Shown: positions 1 through 11,522 of the stretch, in pieces
Position numbering within the stretch: the first letter of the stretch is position 1
How the letters are laid out: every line of letters starts with the position of its first letter
Assembly: GCA_035079385.1 (NCBI GenBank)
Contig: JAVHKY010000074.1
Span: 1,240,001 to 1,304,000, forward strand
From: Aspidiotus rigidus
Taxonomy: Eukaryota; Arthropoda; Insecta; Hemiptera; Diaspididae
DNA length: 64,000 bases
Direction of reading: 5' to 3'
Notes under the pieces: model-generated
What the model saw: only the letters and a program-made list of their open reading frames with translations
What the model was told of the DNA's origin: nothing
The model's database searches: none
Made by a program: the position numbers and the translations under genes

Positions 1-690
1 TAAATAAATGATTAAATAATTAATATAATTAATAATTAGAAAATCTCTACCCCGTGGGTGATTCAGAAATTCGCGAGTACACCCCGCGTAATAATAATAA
101 TTAATAATAAATAAATAAATAAATATATAAATAATTAAATAAATAAATAAATAAATAAATATATAAATAATTAAATAATTAAATAAATCAATAATTAAAT
201 AAATAAATAATTAATATAATTAATAATTAGAAAATCTCTACCCCGTGGGTGATTCAGAAATTCGCGAGTACACCCGCGTAATAATAATAAATAATTAATT
301 AATTAATTAATTAATAAAAAATTAAATAATTAAATAATTATTTAATTAAATAATTAAATAAATAAATGAATAAATAAATAAATAAATAATTAAATAATTA
401 AATAAATAAATAAATAAATAAATATTTAAATAATTAATATAATTAAATAAATAAAAAATTAATTAAATAAATAAATAAATCATTAATATAATCCATAATT
501 AGAAAATCTCTACCCCTTGGATGATTCAGAAATTCGCGAGTACACCCCGCGTAATAATAATAAATAATTAATTAATCAATTAATAATTAAATAATTAAAT
601 AAATAAATAATTAAATAATTAATATAATTAAATAATCAAATAAATAAATAAATAATTGAATAATTAAATAATTAAATAATTAAATAAATA
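1..690. repeat. AT-rich TAAA/TTAA low-complexity tract with a spaced GC-richer motif
   Basis: The tract is almost entirely TAAA, TAAT and TTAA permutations. Three copies of a roughly 58-bp non-simple motif interrupt it at about 39-97, 230-286 and 502-564. Each contains CTCTACCCCGTGGGTGATT (CTTGGATGATT in the third) and AATTCGCGAGTACACC, and each ends in CGTAATAATAATAA. A fourth copy sits at 21119-21181 next to another AT-rich tract. No coding sequence is seen. Degenerate satellite or repeat tails are both possible. Confidence 0.8.
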
Positions 691-1005
691 AAGGCTGAAT
701 AATCGAAATTTTTCCAAGTCCCCTAGACTTGAATTGTCTCATACCATTCCAATACAACAGCGAGATCGCTCGTTCGCCCCACCGAAAGTTGATACCTCAA
801 AATATAGAACACCCACAATTACCTCAAAATATTTCTCATACAAGACTTATACGACGCCAAGATAGGTAAAGGGGTAAACGAATAATATCTCACGAACACT
901 TGACCTAGTAGAAGCCTAGACTGAAATATTTCATGATGACTGATAAAATATAAAAGACATGGAACATGATTTTCATTTATTTGGCTATGCCAGAAAATTT
1001 AATAA
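691..1005. repeat. Dispersed repeat, copy 1
   Basis: This segment matches 21412-21821 almost base for base, from AAGGCTGAATA through GGCTATGCCAGAAAATTT. It starts at the end of the AT tract in both places. Homology stops where the LINE at 1007 begins, so that boundary marks a rearrangement or insertion point. The start (CGAAATTTTTCCAAGTCCCC) also resembles one unit of the 45-bp minisatellite at 10.2-11.1 kb. Confidence 0.8.
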
Positions 1006-1006
1006 T

Positions 1007-2722
1007 TTAGTCGCCGGAGATTTTTTTGATACTGAGAAGTTTATTATTTGTTTGATTTTCCCAAAGAGTGTTCCATGATTGTGTGATGAGAGAACGATAG
1101 TAATTTTTGTAATCTAGGGTTGGTAGGGGTGAACTATCAGTTATTTGACTGAGGGAGGTAGTTTGTTTGGCGGCTTGATCAACTGCGTCGTGGTCGGGGA
1201 AATTGGTGTGTCCAGGGATCCATATGAAGATAATTTGAGTGTTGATTGTTTCCAAAGTGTGTAGTGTGAGAAAGATGCGTTGGATTATAGGGTTAGAGTT
1301 GTATGCGTCTGTAAGGGAGTGGAGTGAAGAAAGTGAGTCAGTGAGAATAATGAATTTACCGTTTGGGGTAGTTGAGAGAGGTGGGAAAGACAGGAAAAAA
1401 TGGCCATCAGTTCGGCTGTAAAAATAGAGGCTATATTTCGGATGCGATGAGAAGATATTTCCCCGTCGATGGAGTATGCGTAAGCTGCTTTAGTAGATGT
1501 TTTCGACCCCTCGGTGAGGCAAAGTGAATGGTCAGGGTATTTTTGAAGTAGTTTGTTGATATGTTGGATAGAACCAGGTTTGTCAGATTTTGGGATTTCT
1601 GAGAGATCTAGGCGTATTTTAGGTTGAGGGAAGGTCCAAGGGAGGAAGGTTGTGTACATGGGTTCTAGGGGATGTGCTATGAACGGTTTGTTGATCAGGT
1701 GATTGAATTGAAGGCGAATATGTTTGGTGGAGGATTGGTTGTGATTGTGGTGAAAGATTCGGTTAAAGATTGGAAGTTGTGGGAATTGTGCTACAGAGGA
1801 TAAAAAGTTGGAGGTTAGGATGAGCCTTCGAAAGTCGGCTAAGTTTGGGCCTGGTGCGATAAGCTCCCAGGGCAATCCTGAGAGAAGATGTCTGGATGGG
1901 GTCGAGTAAGGCAAGGACGAATTTTTTCGCTGTATTGTAGATCGGGGAACCATAATCTAATTTTGAGCGAATAAGACTTTTGTATCGAAGAAGGAGTAAC
2001 TTTCTGTTGCAGCCTTTAGATGGATGAGATATGTATTTTATTATGTTTAGAGCGCGTGTGCATTTGGCTTTGAGGGTTTTGATGTGGGGGGCCCAGGTAA
2101 GTTTTTGGTCAAAATGTAAGCCGAGAAGTTTGCCGTAGTTACGAGATGGGATTTGGAAGTTTTGTAGAATTAGAGGAGGTAAGGAGGGGATAGGATTTCT
2201 TTTTTTGAAAATAACTGAGTAGGTTTTCGAGGAAGAAAATCTGAATCCTCTTTTTGATGTCCATGTAGTGATTGAGTTAAGGGTATCCTGTAGGAGTCTG
2301 TGGGCTCTTTGCGGATTTGCTGAACGGATAGTGATGTTATAGTCATCAGTGAAAAGACGCTGGGTGAGGGGGGGGTTTACACATTTGGTGATATCATTTA
2401 TTGCTATTAGAAAAAGTAAGGCACTGAAGACTTCTCCTTGAGGGACTCCATTTTGGACCGAAAGGGGAGGGGTGGTTATGTTATTGATTCTTACTAGAAG
2501 GGTTCTGTCGTTGAGAAAAGTTTGTAGGATGTTAATGAGGTGGCCTCGGAGATCAATTTCGTAAAGTTCGGTAGAGATGAGGTGTCTCCATACCCGGGGA
2601 AAGGCCTCTTGGAGATCAAAGAAGATAGAGTATGGGGAGGATTTGTTATTGGTGACATCGTTGATTTGAGATTGGAGATCATAAAGGGGTTGTATAGTGT
2701 TCCGTCCTTTTCTGAAGCGAAT
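1007..2722 (-). pseudogene. 5'-truncated I-group non-LTR retrotransposon (LINE-1), RT plus RNase H
   Basis: Read on the minus strand, this is an ORF2-type polyprotein that would copy LINE RNA. It begins at FRKGRNTIQPLYDL near 2718. RT motif A (FFDLQEAFPRVW) lies near 2600, the VPQGEVFSALLF block near 2440 and motif C (LFTDDYNI, in place of the usual YADD/FADD) near 2345. RNase H follows. Its first catalytic Asp appears as Glu (LTEGSK near 1510), the Glu is kept (TAELMAI near 1425), and the final IWIPGH...DHDAVDQAAK block lies at 1165-1225. Frameshifts separate at least three reading segments, and there is no 3' UTR or poly-A tail. The N-terminal part of ORF2 and all of ORF1 are absent. It shares details with the LINE at 35.5-36.3 kb (DAVDQAAKQ). 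Assignment to the I/Jockey-like group rests on the RT-RNase H order. Confidence 0.8.
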
Positions 2723-3945
2723 TCACGTATAGCCGCAAATTCCTTAATATTTCCTCAACAGTATTTTGCTATGACAAATCGAATTTTTAATGTTTTTCCG
2801 CTTTTTAGGACTCTGGGGTGCGGTAATACCTACTGTACTGCTACCCCTCCTCCATTTTCTGTCACCCATGGCATCTGGTTTAGAGAGATTTTTCACTTTG
2901 CTAATCGGGTGCTGTGATGAGCTCAAACTGCTATTCAAATCAGCCGAAACCAAATTTTGGTTTTCTTTAGGATACCGGAACTAAAAAATGGGGCATGAAT
3001 TTCATCAATCGGAAAATGTATTCAAATTGAAAATATTTTAAAAATGTTCTATACCGTCCTAGAGAACGGAGAAAAGAGCTCTCACCATTTCAATGAAATT
3101 TCATCTCCCCCCCCCCCTCCTTCCACAGACCTCCGACACTAATAGTACAGATTTCGCCACACGTCGAGTCGCGGGAATTTTTGAGAATAGGGAAATTCAT
3201 ATTATCAAAATAGATAGTGCTGGAGTCAGGAGAAATATTTACAAGTCTAACCAATAAACGAATTTTTTTTTATATGTTTCATGTTTTTTGCTTTCAGGTG
3301 AGTTTGAAATATACGTATTTATGGATGTCCAGTCCAGAAATTGTCGTAAATTGATAAATCTAAGTAAATTATAAACACAACCAAGTGTGTATGAGGTGAG
3401 TGGGAGAAAATTTTGATTTAAATTCCAATATATTGATAATTAATTACTATTCAACAATCGATTTTTTCGGAAGTTCCAGTTTTGTACATATGAAGCGTGA
3501 GACTTTGAACAATTTCTCGTGTTTTGTCAAAGTAAGACATTAGAGTTTTACTTCTGGTAAGGTTTTCAATACCAGATTCTCGACTTCATCTTTTGAAATA
3601 TTTACGTCACCTTGGATTAGCTTTTGTGGGATTGGGACTGAACTTTTTTAGGAAACCACAGGTCCCTAAAAAATATTCCATCACATTGGCAATAATGACC
3701 TCGTTTTTCCATCTTTTGAGGTGAGAAAAACAATTTAGTAACTACTGGGGTGGTCGGGTTCGGATCCGGGGCTCTTTTTTACTATCCCCTTCAATTCACA
3801 CCTGATTCACTAGATAGAACAGCGGTACTCAACTTTTTTGAGCTACGATCAACTTTTTGTCTCGCGATCGACCAGAAAAAAAAAGAGGAGGAAACAGATT
3901 TTCTTCGATCGACCCAGGACCGCTGCTATCAGATAGAATCTGTAA
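2723..3945. other. Non-coding stretch, nothing recognised
   Basis: No convincing coding sequence is seen. A C-run lies near 3110-3120. The end (about 3790-3945), with GCGGTACTCAAC and CGATCGACC blocks, looks like degenerate dispersed repeat sequence but was not identified. Confidence 0.4.
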
Positions 3946-4057
3946 ATTTATCTGATTCACGCGAGCTGTAAATTGTTTTCACTGATTTCTACATACGTGT
4001 AGCAAAAGACCAGCCTTTCCACGTCCAGAAAATATTTAATATGTCTATAACTTATTC
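3946..4057. repeat. Dispersed repeat, interrupted copy (partner at 7050-7330)
   Basis: The TTCACGCGAGCTGTA ... TTTCACTGATTT ... GTAGCAA-AGACCA series recurs at 7050-7150. Sequence on the far side of the LINE (about 6222-6310, TATTCAAAGTATTTACCTGTG) matches 7230-7330. The minus-strand LINE at 4058-6215 therefore appears to have inserted into one of two nearby copies of an unknown repeat. Confidence 0.55.
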
Positions 4058-6215
4058 TATTTTTTTTTATTTTAATGTACGAGCTACTAGCAGCCTACCT
4101 TCAGGGCTATGAGCTCGGCGAGATTGCGTGATTATATGCGTGAGAGGAAGGTGGCTTGTTGTAAGGAGTTGAATATGTTGGGGATGGAGGGGAAGTCATC
4201 TGAAAGTGCCTCTGTATGGTTGTGAGGGATGGATAAAGAATTAAGGAGTTGGGTCAAGTTGGGGCAGCAGAAGATGTGTTGAACGGATAGGGGGTGTTCA
4301 GATTCGCAATGAGGACATGAGAGAGGCATAAGATGGGAGATGAGATGGGTGTGAGTGAGTGAGTCTGGTGTGGCCGATTCTGAGACGGGTGAGGACTATT
4401 TGTCCCATGGGGTGGGAATATTTTTAATTTGGACTAGTTTGTTTGTGTGTGATTTGAGATCAGACCATTGAGTGGTGATTGAGTGATGAATTTGCTGATG
4501 TGTTTGGAGGGATCTGAGCGTGAGGGGAGGAAAGAGCGGTTGACTGATGGGTTATGGGTTGCTAGTTTTGCTGATTTGTCGACATTTTCGTTTCCTGGGA
4601 TATCCTTGTGACCAGGTACTCAGATGAAGAATAATGGGATGGGGATGGTGTGAAAGGTGGCAATGAGAGAGTGTATACGACTTATGAGTGGGTGGGAGAA
4701 AGTGTGGTTGGATATGGCGTCAAGCAATGATAGGGAGTCGGAAATGACCAGAAGTGGGTTAAGAGGAAGACGGAAGGGTAGGTTGGGAAGGATGTGTTCT
4801 AAACATCTAAAGATTGCTTCTAGTTCAGTGGTGAAGATGGATGCGGTGTTGCGGTGTCGGTGAGAAACTGTGATGTGATTCATTGACTATGCAAAGCCGG
4901 TTTTGTTTTGATATTTAGATCCATCGGTGAAACATGGTGTAGGGTTGTGAAAGTTGTCAAGAATTTTGTTAAACTGTGCCTGATATTCTTCGGGAGAAAT
5001 TGAAAGACGAGGGAGGCGTTTTAGGCCGCGAATGATTTTGGGTGGAATAAAGAGCTAAGGAGGGGTTGAGGAAACGATGTGTTTCAGACAATGGAACTTG
5101 AAGGGGCGTGCTAATTGGAGTTCTAGGTTGGAACGTAGATTGGTCATGGAATTTTGGTTGTGCTGAGGGGCGAATATACGATGGTGGACGGAGATTTGCG
5201 GATATTGTAGGGCAGTTGTGAGGAAGTTGGTTGTCAGTTTGAGGCGTCGATAATGAAGCGGGGGGAAGCCAGTGTCTACACAAAGGCTTTCAGCGGGACT
5301 GGTTCGGAATGCTCCAGTAGGAGTGAAGAATTTTGGATAGTGTCGAGTAGTTTTAAATGAGAGGGAGGGGCGAGACCGTGAGTGGGTGATCCGTAATCGA
5401 GGATGGATCGGATTAAGCTCTGGTAGAGGTGGAGAAGGATTTTTCGGTTACAACCTTCTTTAGGGTGGGAAAGGAATTTCAGGACATTGAGTGCTCGAAT
5501 GCATTTTGTTTTACTTAGTTTGATACGGGGGATCCAAGAGTGACAGTTGTGGAAATTGAGGCCAAGAACTTTAGTAGTTTTAACTTGTGGGATGGGGTAG
5601 TTAGGCTATTGTGAGAGGGGGTAATTTAATGGTTTTCTGGTGTGGTTTTTTTTGGGGGTAAGAAATGCGGAATCCTAGGAGGGAAAGCCAAGCGTGTATT
5701 TTATTGATTGTTTCTTGAAGTAGACGGTGGGCGCGAGTTGCGCTACTGGAGCGTAAATGGATGCTTAGGTCATCATTGATTGGTAGGGTTTGAATTGGGA
5801 ATTTGATGATTTTTGTTATGTTGTTGATGGCCATGAGAAAAAGGGTGCCACTAAGTGGGGATCCTTGGGGGAGGGTTGAGGAATACTGATCGCTTACGCG
5901 AACTTTAAAAGATCGATTAGTAAGAAAATTTTGAAGTAGGAGAGGGAAGGGTCCTCGAAGTCCAAGTTGGTGCAGGATGACGCATATTTGGTATGTCCAG
6001 ACTCTCGGGAAAGCGTTCTCCATGTCAAAAAATATTGAGTAGAGGTTCGTTCCGTGAGCATGGGCGTCGTAGATTTGGGAATCGAGATCAGCAAGGGCCA
6101 TTAGAGCTGATCGACCCTTACGGTAACCATATTGTGTATCACTTGATATTTCGTTGGAATCAAGGAACCAGGAGAGTCTATCATTGATAATTTTTTCGAG
6201 GCTTAGAATAACAAA
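4058..6215 (-). pseudogene. I-group non-LTR retrotransposon (LINE-2): RT, RNase H, zinc knuckle
   Basis: Minus-strand ORF2 fragment. It opens at SLEKIINDRLSWFL (about 6205) and continues with QYGYRKGRSALMALADLDSQ, RT motif A (FFDMENAFPRVW near 6020), the TLPQGSPLSGTLFLMAINN block near 5850 and motif C written INDD (near 5775). RNase H shows FTDGSK (near 4925), TTELEAIF (near 4815), ISDSLSLLDAI (near 4730) and VPGHKDIPGNENVDKSAK (near 4590). The catalytic acidic set is therefore still visible, but in-frame stops occur (TGA for the usual Trp before VPGH near 4619; TAG near 4885). The C-terminus carries a CPHC...H...CC knuckle at 4255-4320. A T-run at about 4059-4075 is the poly-A tail seen in reverse. 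The 5' half is missing. Confidence 0.85.
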
Positions 6216-6515
6216 GTATTAGTTTTCGTGGATAATTTGGTATTCGTTGTTTTTCCCTTCAAAAAATTATGATGAGAGATATTCAAAGTATTTACCTGTG
6301 CCAAACTAATAATATGAACAGCCTGTCACTCGATACTCTTTCTAAGTTTAATGTGGTGGCAAGCCAAATCTATTTTTCCAACTTCTCACAGTTCAAAATC
6401 ATATTTATCAAACACCACTTGAAAGTAACAAAATTATAGGCTCAGATTATCTTTTCATATCCTTGAATGACAATTACGATTCTAATTTTCTTTCCTACAA
6501 ACTAACAGGCTCTGC
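6216..6515. other. Spacer with the distal half of the interrupted repeat
   Basis: Positions 6222-6310 resemble 7230-7330 (see 3946-4057). The remainder up to the LINE fragment at 6516 shows no gene. Confidence 0.45.
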
Positions 6516-7015
6516 TCGCACTGAGCTGTATGGGGATCCAGGGAAATGAAAAAGTCGATTTAGCCACCAAATCTACCACAAAACTTCCACGAATCAACTC
6601 TCGTCTTCATCCCACTAACCCACACCATCCACCTCAAAATATTACAGACCATAAGGATCATACTCTAGTAAAATCAAATCTCATAAAAAAAATTAGCCCA
6701 CTTAAAACTACATCTTACCATTGGCGTCGGGAAGAAGCCCAACGTCACGAAATCCACCTTACATGTCTCCGAATTGGTCGCACGCGACGCGCTCACCTTC
6801 TTTCCAAGCTTTTCACACTCTCATGCAAACATTATGGCTTCGACTCCCCCGTCACAGTCACCCATATTTTGGCATACCCAGCTTTAGCTTCTCTCCGCCA
6901 CACCATCGAAATAACTCTCGCCGATGACCTCCCATCCATCCAGAACATCATCTCTTATCTGAGTGCAGCAAATTACTCGTACATCCAACGTATGTAAAAT
7001 CGCTCATAACCCTAG
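6516..7015 (+). pseudogene. 3' fragment of an I-group LINE: end of RNase H and zinc-knuckle region
   Basis: The 155-codon frame at 6530-6997 starts in the last RNase H block (MGIQGNEKVDLATKS, keeping the final Asp). It runs on through a C-terminal region of the kind that follows RNase H in these elements (TCLRIGRTRRAHLLSKL, then a decayed knuckle CKHYGFDSPVTVTHILAYP). No RT is present. The ATG at 6530 is an internal Met of a 5'-truncated copy, not a true start. Sequence differs from LINE-2 and from the LINE at 17.9-20.4 kb, so it is another lineage or a diverged copy. Confidence 0.7.
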
Positions 7016-8345
7016 TGCAGTTTAGAGCTTGTAAAATGAAAAAAAAACGACTAATTTATCTAATTCACGCGAGCTGTATACGAGTACTCGTACATATTTC
7101 TTTCACTGATTTTTACATGTAGCAACAGACCAACCTGCCACAAACACTTTCCATTCCAGCACGCCGAGAAAAATCCAATAAGTTTACTACCTAGATCAAA
7201 CTAATGAAAAGCTGAATGTCATAAAATTTGTTCGCGTGGGTGGTTTTTATTTCCTCATTTTTTCCTCTACAAAATTATGGTAAGAAATATCCGAAGAATT
7301 TACCTGTGAAAAATAGAACCATACGCTAAACCGGTACATGAACGCGACTACTCTTTTTCTGATCAATCTCGACATGGGTACACACTCTTTCTACTGTCAC
7401 GTAAATCGTGCACGCTTGAATTAAACAAAGTCCACCTCTATTTTGCTTTTTATTAAAAAAAAAAAAACGAGAATAGTTAAATAACGTTTGAAATTCGTAA
7501 GTAGTTACTAATTAGATTTAGCGCCAACAAACAAGTTTTTGCATGAATAATGACCTACAGCTTCTTTAGCTTCTTTTATTTTCTCCGCTGAGGCATAGAT
7601 TAACGTGATGTAGGCGTTATTTAAAGACAAGGGTTACATTGGCTTCGAATGACACGTACATATAAACTACAATAGATGGAGTTGACTATACAATACGCGT
7701 ATATCGTCCAAATTAAAAAGTTTTATACAACAGACAAGTCAACGTAGTAAGAACAAGTGAAAACAAGACAGTGAAGATCTGTTAGGAAGTCAGCGTGCAC
7801 CGGCTCCGACGTATCCCAAGTCAGTCGCCTGGTCGTAAAAATGTAGAATCGCGAATGAATGAACCCAACGAATGGAGCATTACGATGAGAGTATGATACG
7901 TTCGAGTTCGTGTTTCGGTTATAAAATAGGTTCACATGACGACAGTTTCGGCCCCTATCTCTTGTTTCTTTACCTTATTCGTAGAGAGGATAGACTTATA
8001 TGTCTTCTCCAGCTCTCAACTCACTCTATAACTCTTCATTACTTCGCCAACATAACAAACTAAACAAGGCGTAGAATCTGTCAACTAGCTAGAATTAATG
8101 CGGCGTGTCAACTAAATATGTGTTTGGAATGCTCGTTGAGACTACGGTTTGTTTATTTTGACGAAAGTATCGAGATGGAATGAAATCAATCAACAATCAA
8201 TAATGAGCAGAAGAGGAAGTTATCGTAAAAGGTTTATACGTGTATACGATTCATGATTCGATTTTCTTGAACTCCTTTATCGATTCTTCAATGGAAAGCG
8301 ACCTCAACCAGGCTTCAAAGAGAACATTCTCAAATGTAGGAGCTA
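7016..8345. other. Non-coding spacer with the second copy of a dispersed repeat
   Basis: Positions 7050-7330 are the uninterrupted partner of the repeat split by LINE-2. An A-run lies near 7457. From 7340 to 8345 I see no gene, RNA or repeat that I can name. Confidence 0.45.
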
Positions 8346-9477
8346 TGACCAGAGTTGATTTGCCATCAAAAAACGGTTAGCTTTAAGCGGGGCTCTAGCC
8401 GGGTAAGGGGGGGGGAATGGCCTTGGTCGAAAAATGTATCAAATGTCTGTCAAAATGTTGTCCTCAATGAGAAAACTCGAAAACCAAAAAATTGGACCCA
8501 TTCACTCACCCATATGGGGGGCTGCAGAGTCAATTTTATGCCTAAAATCCAAATGGCTGTATCTCAGGCAATAATGATCGTTCAGCAATGTAACTTGGAA
8601 ACATTTTAGTATATGTAAACGTTCTTCCATGGTACTTTTTTTTCAAAAAAAAAATCATTCATATTTCCCTTACTTTCTAGCAATAACAAAACTTCAAACT
8701 CGAATATTTAAAAAAATCGAGGGGGGGAGGCACCTGGGGAAAATCATTTATTTGAAGCGCCGTACCATCTACTACAACATGCATTAGTACTATAGTCCTC
8801 GATGAGGTGGAACATTCGCCAAAAAATCAATATTTTAATGAATTTCTGTGATTTTTCCATCAATAGCGGGGTGAACTACAACTGCTACCGCAATAGACCG
8901 CGTGAAATCAATAGTCAATGTTCGGGCTGAAAGATACGAACTCCTCCGTGGGATGAATTGGGAATGTAAGATAGACCAAAAATATATTTTCAGTATTTCG
9001 TTCATCGATTTGGTCATTTCTTATGTAAACACATCCACGGATTAGGTGGAGTGCGTTAGATTGAGAAAAATAGTTGAAAAATTCTCCAGTCGCTGGAACA
9101 GTCTGCAAAACGGTAGAGAAGTGAGAAGATACAATTTTAATTCTGGAGGACCATGAGTTTTGGTATTTCCTTCATCAATTAGGTCGATTATAATGTAAAC
9201 ACGTTCGTCGAGTTCGAAAAAATAAGTCAAAAAATTCTCCAGCCGCTGGAACGTTCTGGAAGTGACAAATAATCGAGAAAGTCCAGTTTTTCAACCTGGA
9301 GGACCGTGATTTTTGGTATTTTATTTATCCATTAGTTAAAATCTTATGTAAATACATCCGCCAAGTTGAAACAAAAATAGACAATAAATTCTCCAGTCGC
9401 TAGACCGGTTTTGAAATTGTCAGCAATCCAGGGAATGAACTTTTTCAACCTACAAAACTGCAATTTTAACAGAGAAC
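8346..9477 (+). repeat. Foldback-like element FB1, single half copy
   Basis: This stretch matches the left arm of the palindrome at 15405-17867 in order and orientation. The end sequence TTGATTTGCC...ACGGTTAGCTTTAAGCGG is near 8355-8385, followed by a GGGGGGG-bearing block. Three tandem subrepeats of about 154 bp are marked by ATTCTCCAGYCGCTGGAAC at about 9081, 9234 and 9388. In each unit ATTAGGTC and TATGTAAACAC blocks alternate with a GGAGGACCRTGA block. No ORF of known type is present. Only one arm remains; the next element (MS45) starts at its inner edge. Confidence 0.75.
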
Positions 9478-9562
9478 TTGTTTTATGGGGTCCTTTTTGA
9501 GAAATTTGCCGTGCGCCGTCCGCCGTCCAGCAAAAAACTTGGAAAAACGACGGTTTCCTTAA

Positions 9563-9734
9563 CCCTTTCGCTACCGCACCGCTTTTTCGAAATTTTACTC
9601 ACAGCCCGAAGCGCAAAATTTCTCACAGCCCGCAAACCAAGTTAGAAATCATTGCGACAGCCCGCACTTGAGATACATGCATTTAAAACAATGTATTTAC
9701 TGTCACACATATGTGACGGCGGTAGGGAAGGGGA
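9563..9734. mobile_element. Possible piggyBac-type MITE
   Basis: TTAA at 9559-9562 is followed by CCCTTTCGCTACCGC. About 160 bp later comes the near-inverse GCGGTAGGGAAGGG, then GAGAAGTTAAAC. The sister block at 10110 has CTTCCTTAACGAAGTTAAAC with no insert, so this is an insertion at a TTAA site. CCCT termini and TTAA targets are piggyBac features. The right-hand TTAA does not abut the repeat exactly, hence the moderate confidence. Confidence 0.5.
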
Positions 9735-10195
9735 GAAGTTAAACGAGGAACGCAGGGAACCTGTTTTATGAGTGAAATGGGATTTGGTATTGAAAATTCA
9801 AGGAAGCCTAGACCTAGATAAAGCTAGTATAAAGAAGTCGTAGACCTACTATAAGCCTAGTATATAGTTTGAGAGTCTAAATTTTTCTCGAGTCTCCAGC
9901 TGTATATGATAGCTCGAGAGTTGATATTTTTCTAACTCCTTTTCATATCATATATAGCTCGAGAGTCGAAATTTTTCCAATTCCCAGTCCTATCATATAT
10001 AGCTCGAGAGACGAAATTTTAACAGGGAACCTGTTTTATGGGGGGCTTTTTGAGAAATTTGCCGTGCGCCGTCCGCCGTCCAGCAAAAAACTTGGAAAAA
10101 AATTACGGCTTCCTTAACGAAGTTAAACAAGGAACGCAGGGAACCTGTTTTATGATTCGAATGAGATTTGGTATTGAAAATTCAAGGAAGCCTAG

Positions 10196-10635
10196 ATCAT
10201 ATATAGCTCGACAGTCGAAATTTTTCCAAGTCCCTCTCCTATCATATATGGCTCGAGAGTCGAAATTTTTCTAAGTCCCCCTTCTATCATATATAGCTCG
10301 AGAGTCGAAATTTTTCTAAGTCCCTCTCCTATCATATATGGCTCGAGAGTCGAAATTTTTCCAAGTCCCCCTTCTATCATATATGGCTCGAGAGTCGAAA
10401 TTTTTCTAAGTCCCTCTTCTATCATATATAGCTCGAGAGTCGAAATTTTTCCAAGTCCCTCTCCTATCATATATGGCTCGAGAGTCGAAATTTTTCTAAG
10501 TTCCCCTCCTATCATCTATAGCTCGAGAGTCGAAATTTTTTCTAAGTCCCCCTCCTATCATATATAGCTTGAGAGTCGAAATTTTTCTAAGTCCCTCTCC
10601 TATCATATATGGCTCGAGGGTCGAAATTTTTCTAA
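10196..10635 (+). repeat. 45-bp tandem minisatellite array, forward
   Basis: Units start ATCATATATRGCTCGAGAGT and continue CGAAATTTTTCYAAGTCCC with a CT-rich tail. Starts at 10196, 10241 and 10286 give a period of exactly 45. About ten units are present with a few substitutions per unit. The period is divisible by three, so open frames run through the array on the minus strand; they are not genes. Confidence 0.9.
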
Positions 10636-10715
10636 GTTTTTCGCTGGACGGCGCACGGCGGACGGCGGACGTCAGATTTCTCAAATAGCCCCCCATAAAA
10701 CAGGTTCCCTGTTAA

Positions 10716-11120
10716 AATGTCGACTCTTGAGCCATATATGATAGGAGGAAGACTTGGAAAAATTTCGACTCTCGAGCTATATATGCTGGGGCCTTGGGAA
10801 AAATGTCGACTCTCGAGCTATATATGATGGGGGGGGGGGACTTGGAAAAATTCCGACTCTCGAGCTATATATGATGGGGGGGGAGGACTTGGAAAAATTT
10901 CGACTCTCGAGCTATATATGATGGCGGGGGGGGGGGGGGCTTGGGAAAATTCTGACTCTCGAGCTGTATATGATGGGGGAGGGGGACTTGGAAAAATTTC
11001 GACTCTCGAGTTATATATGATGGGGGGGGGGGACTTGGGAAAATTTCAACTCTCGAGCTATATATGATAGGAGGGGGACTCGGAAAAATTTTGACTCTCG
11101 AGCTATCATATATAGCTGGA
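10716..11120 (-). repeat. 45-bp minisatellite array, inverted, with variable G runs
   Basis: These are the same units in inverse orientation (CGACTCTCGAGCTATATATGAT), but the CT-rich part is expanded into G runs of differing length (up to about 15 near 10925-10940). Unit length is therefore uneven. Together with the forward array this would fold into a long cruciform. Confidence 0.85.
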
Positions 11121-11379
11121 CTTTCGAGAAAAATTTAGACTCTCTCAAACTATATTATACTAGGCTTATAGTAGGTCTAGGCCTTCTTTATACTAGATTT
11201 TTATAGGTCTAGGCTTCCTTGAATTTTCAATAGGTAGATAAACCCATCAAGATGGAGTTTATTCGCAATTATTTCGGCTGGCATTTTGTCGCATTACACA
11301 ATGACAAAATTAGTATCAGGTACGAGGGGGTCCTCTCTGTTTTCCATATTGCTATGCAAACTTCATCTGTCGGAGATTT

Positions 11380-11522
11380 GTCGGAGATTTGTCGTGTCGG
11401 CACAATTGCTTGTCGGAAAATTTTAGGTCGGAAAATTATCGTGTCGGAGAAATGTCATGTCGGAAAATTTGTGTGTCGGAAAAATGTCGTGTCGGAAATT
11501 CGTAGTCGGAAAAATGTCGCAC
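11380..11522 (+). repeat. Short irregular TGTCGGA minisatellite
   Basis: About ten occurrences of TGTCGGA or GTCGGAAAA are spaced roughly 11-17 bp apart. It lies just inside the right border of MS45 and is unlike the 45-bp unit. Confidence 0.7.

Noticed and set aside
10192..10696. Minus-strand frames with a repeated KISTLE-type 15-residue motif
   Set aside because: The 45-bp unit is divisible by three, so frames stay open by arithmetic. There is no start context and no protein-like constraint.
10830..10945. Long G runs as possible G-quadruplex regulators
   Set aside because: They vary in length between neighbouring units and are more simply replication slippage or assembly uncertainty in a minisatellite.
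10196..11120. CRISPR-like array
   Set aside because: Units abut with no unique spacers, and all else in the window is eukaryotic.
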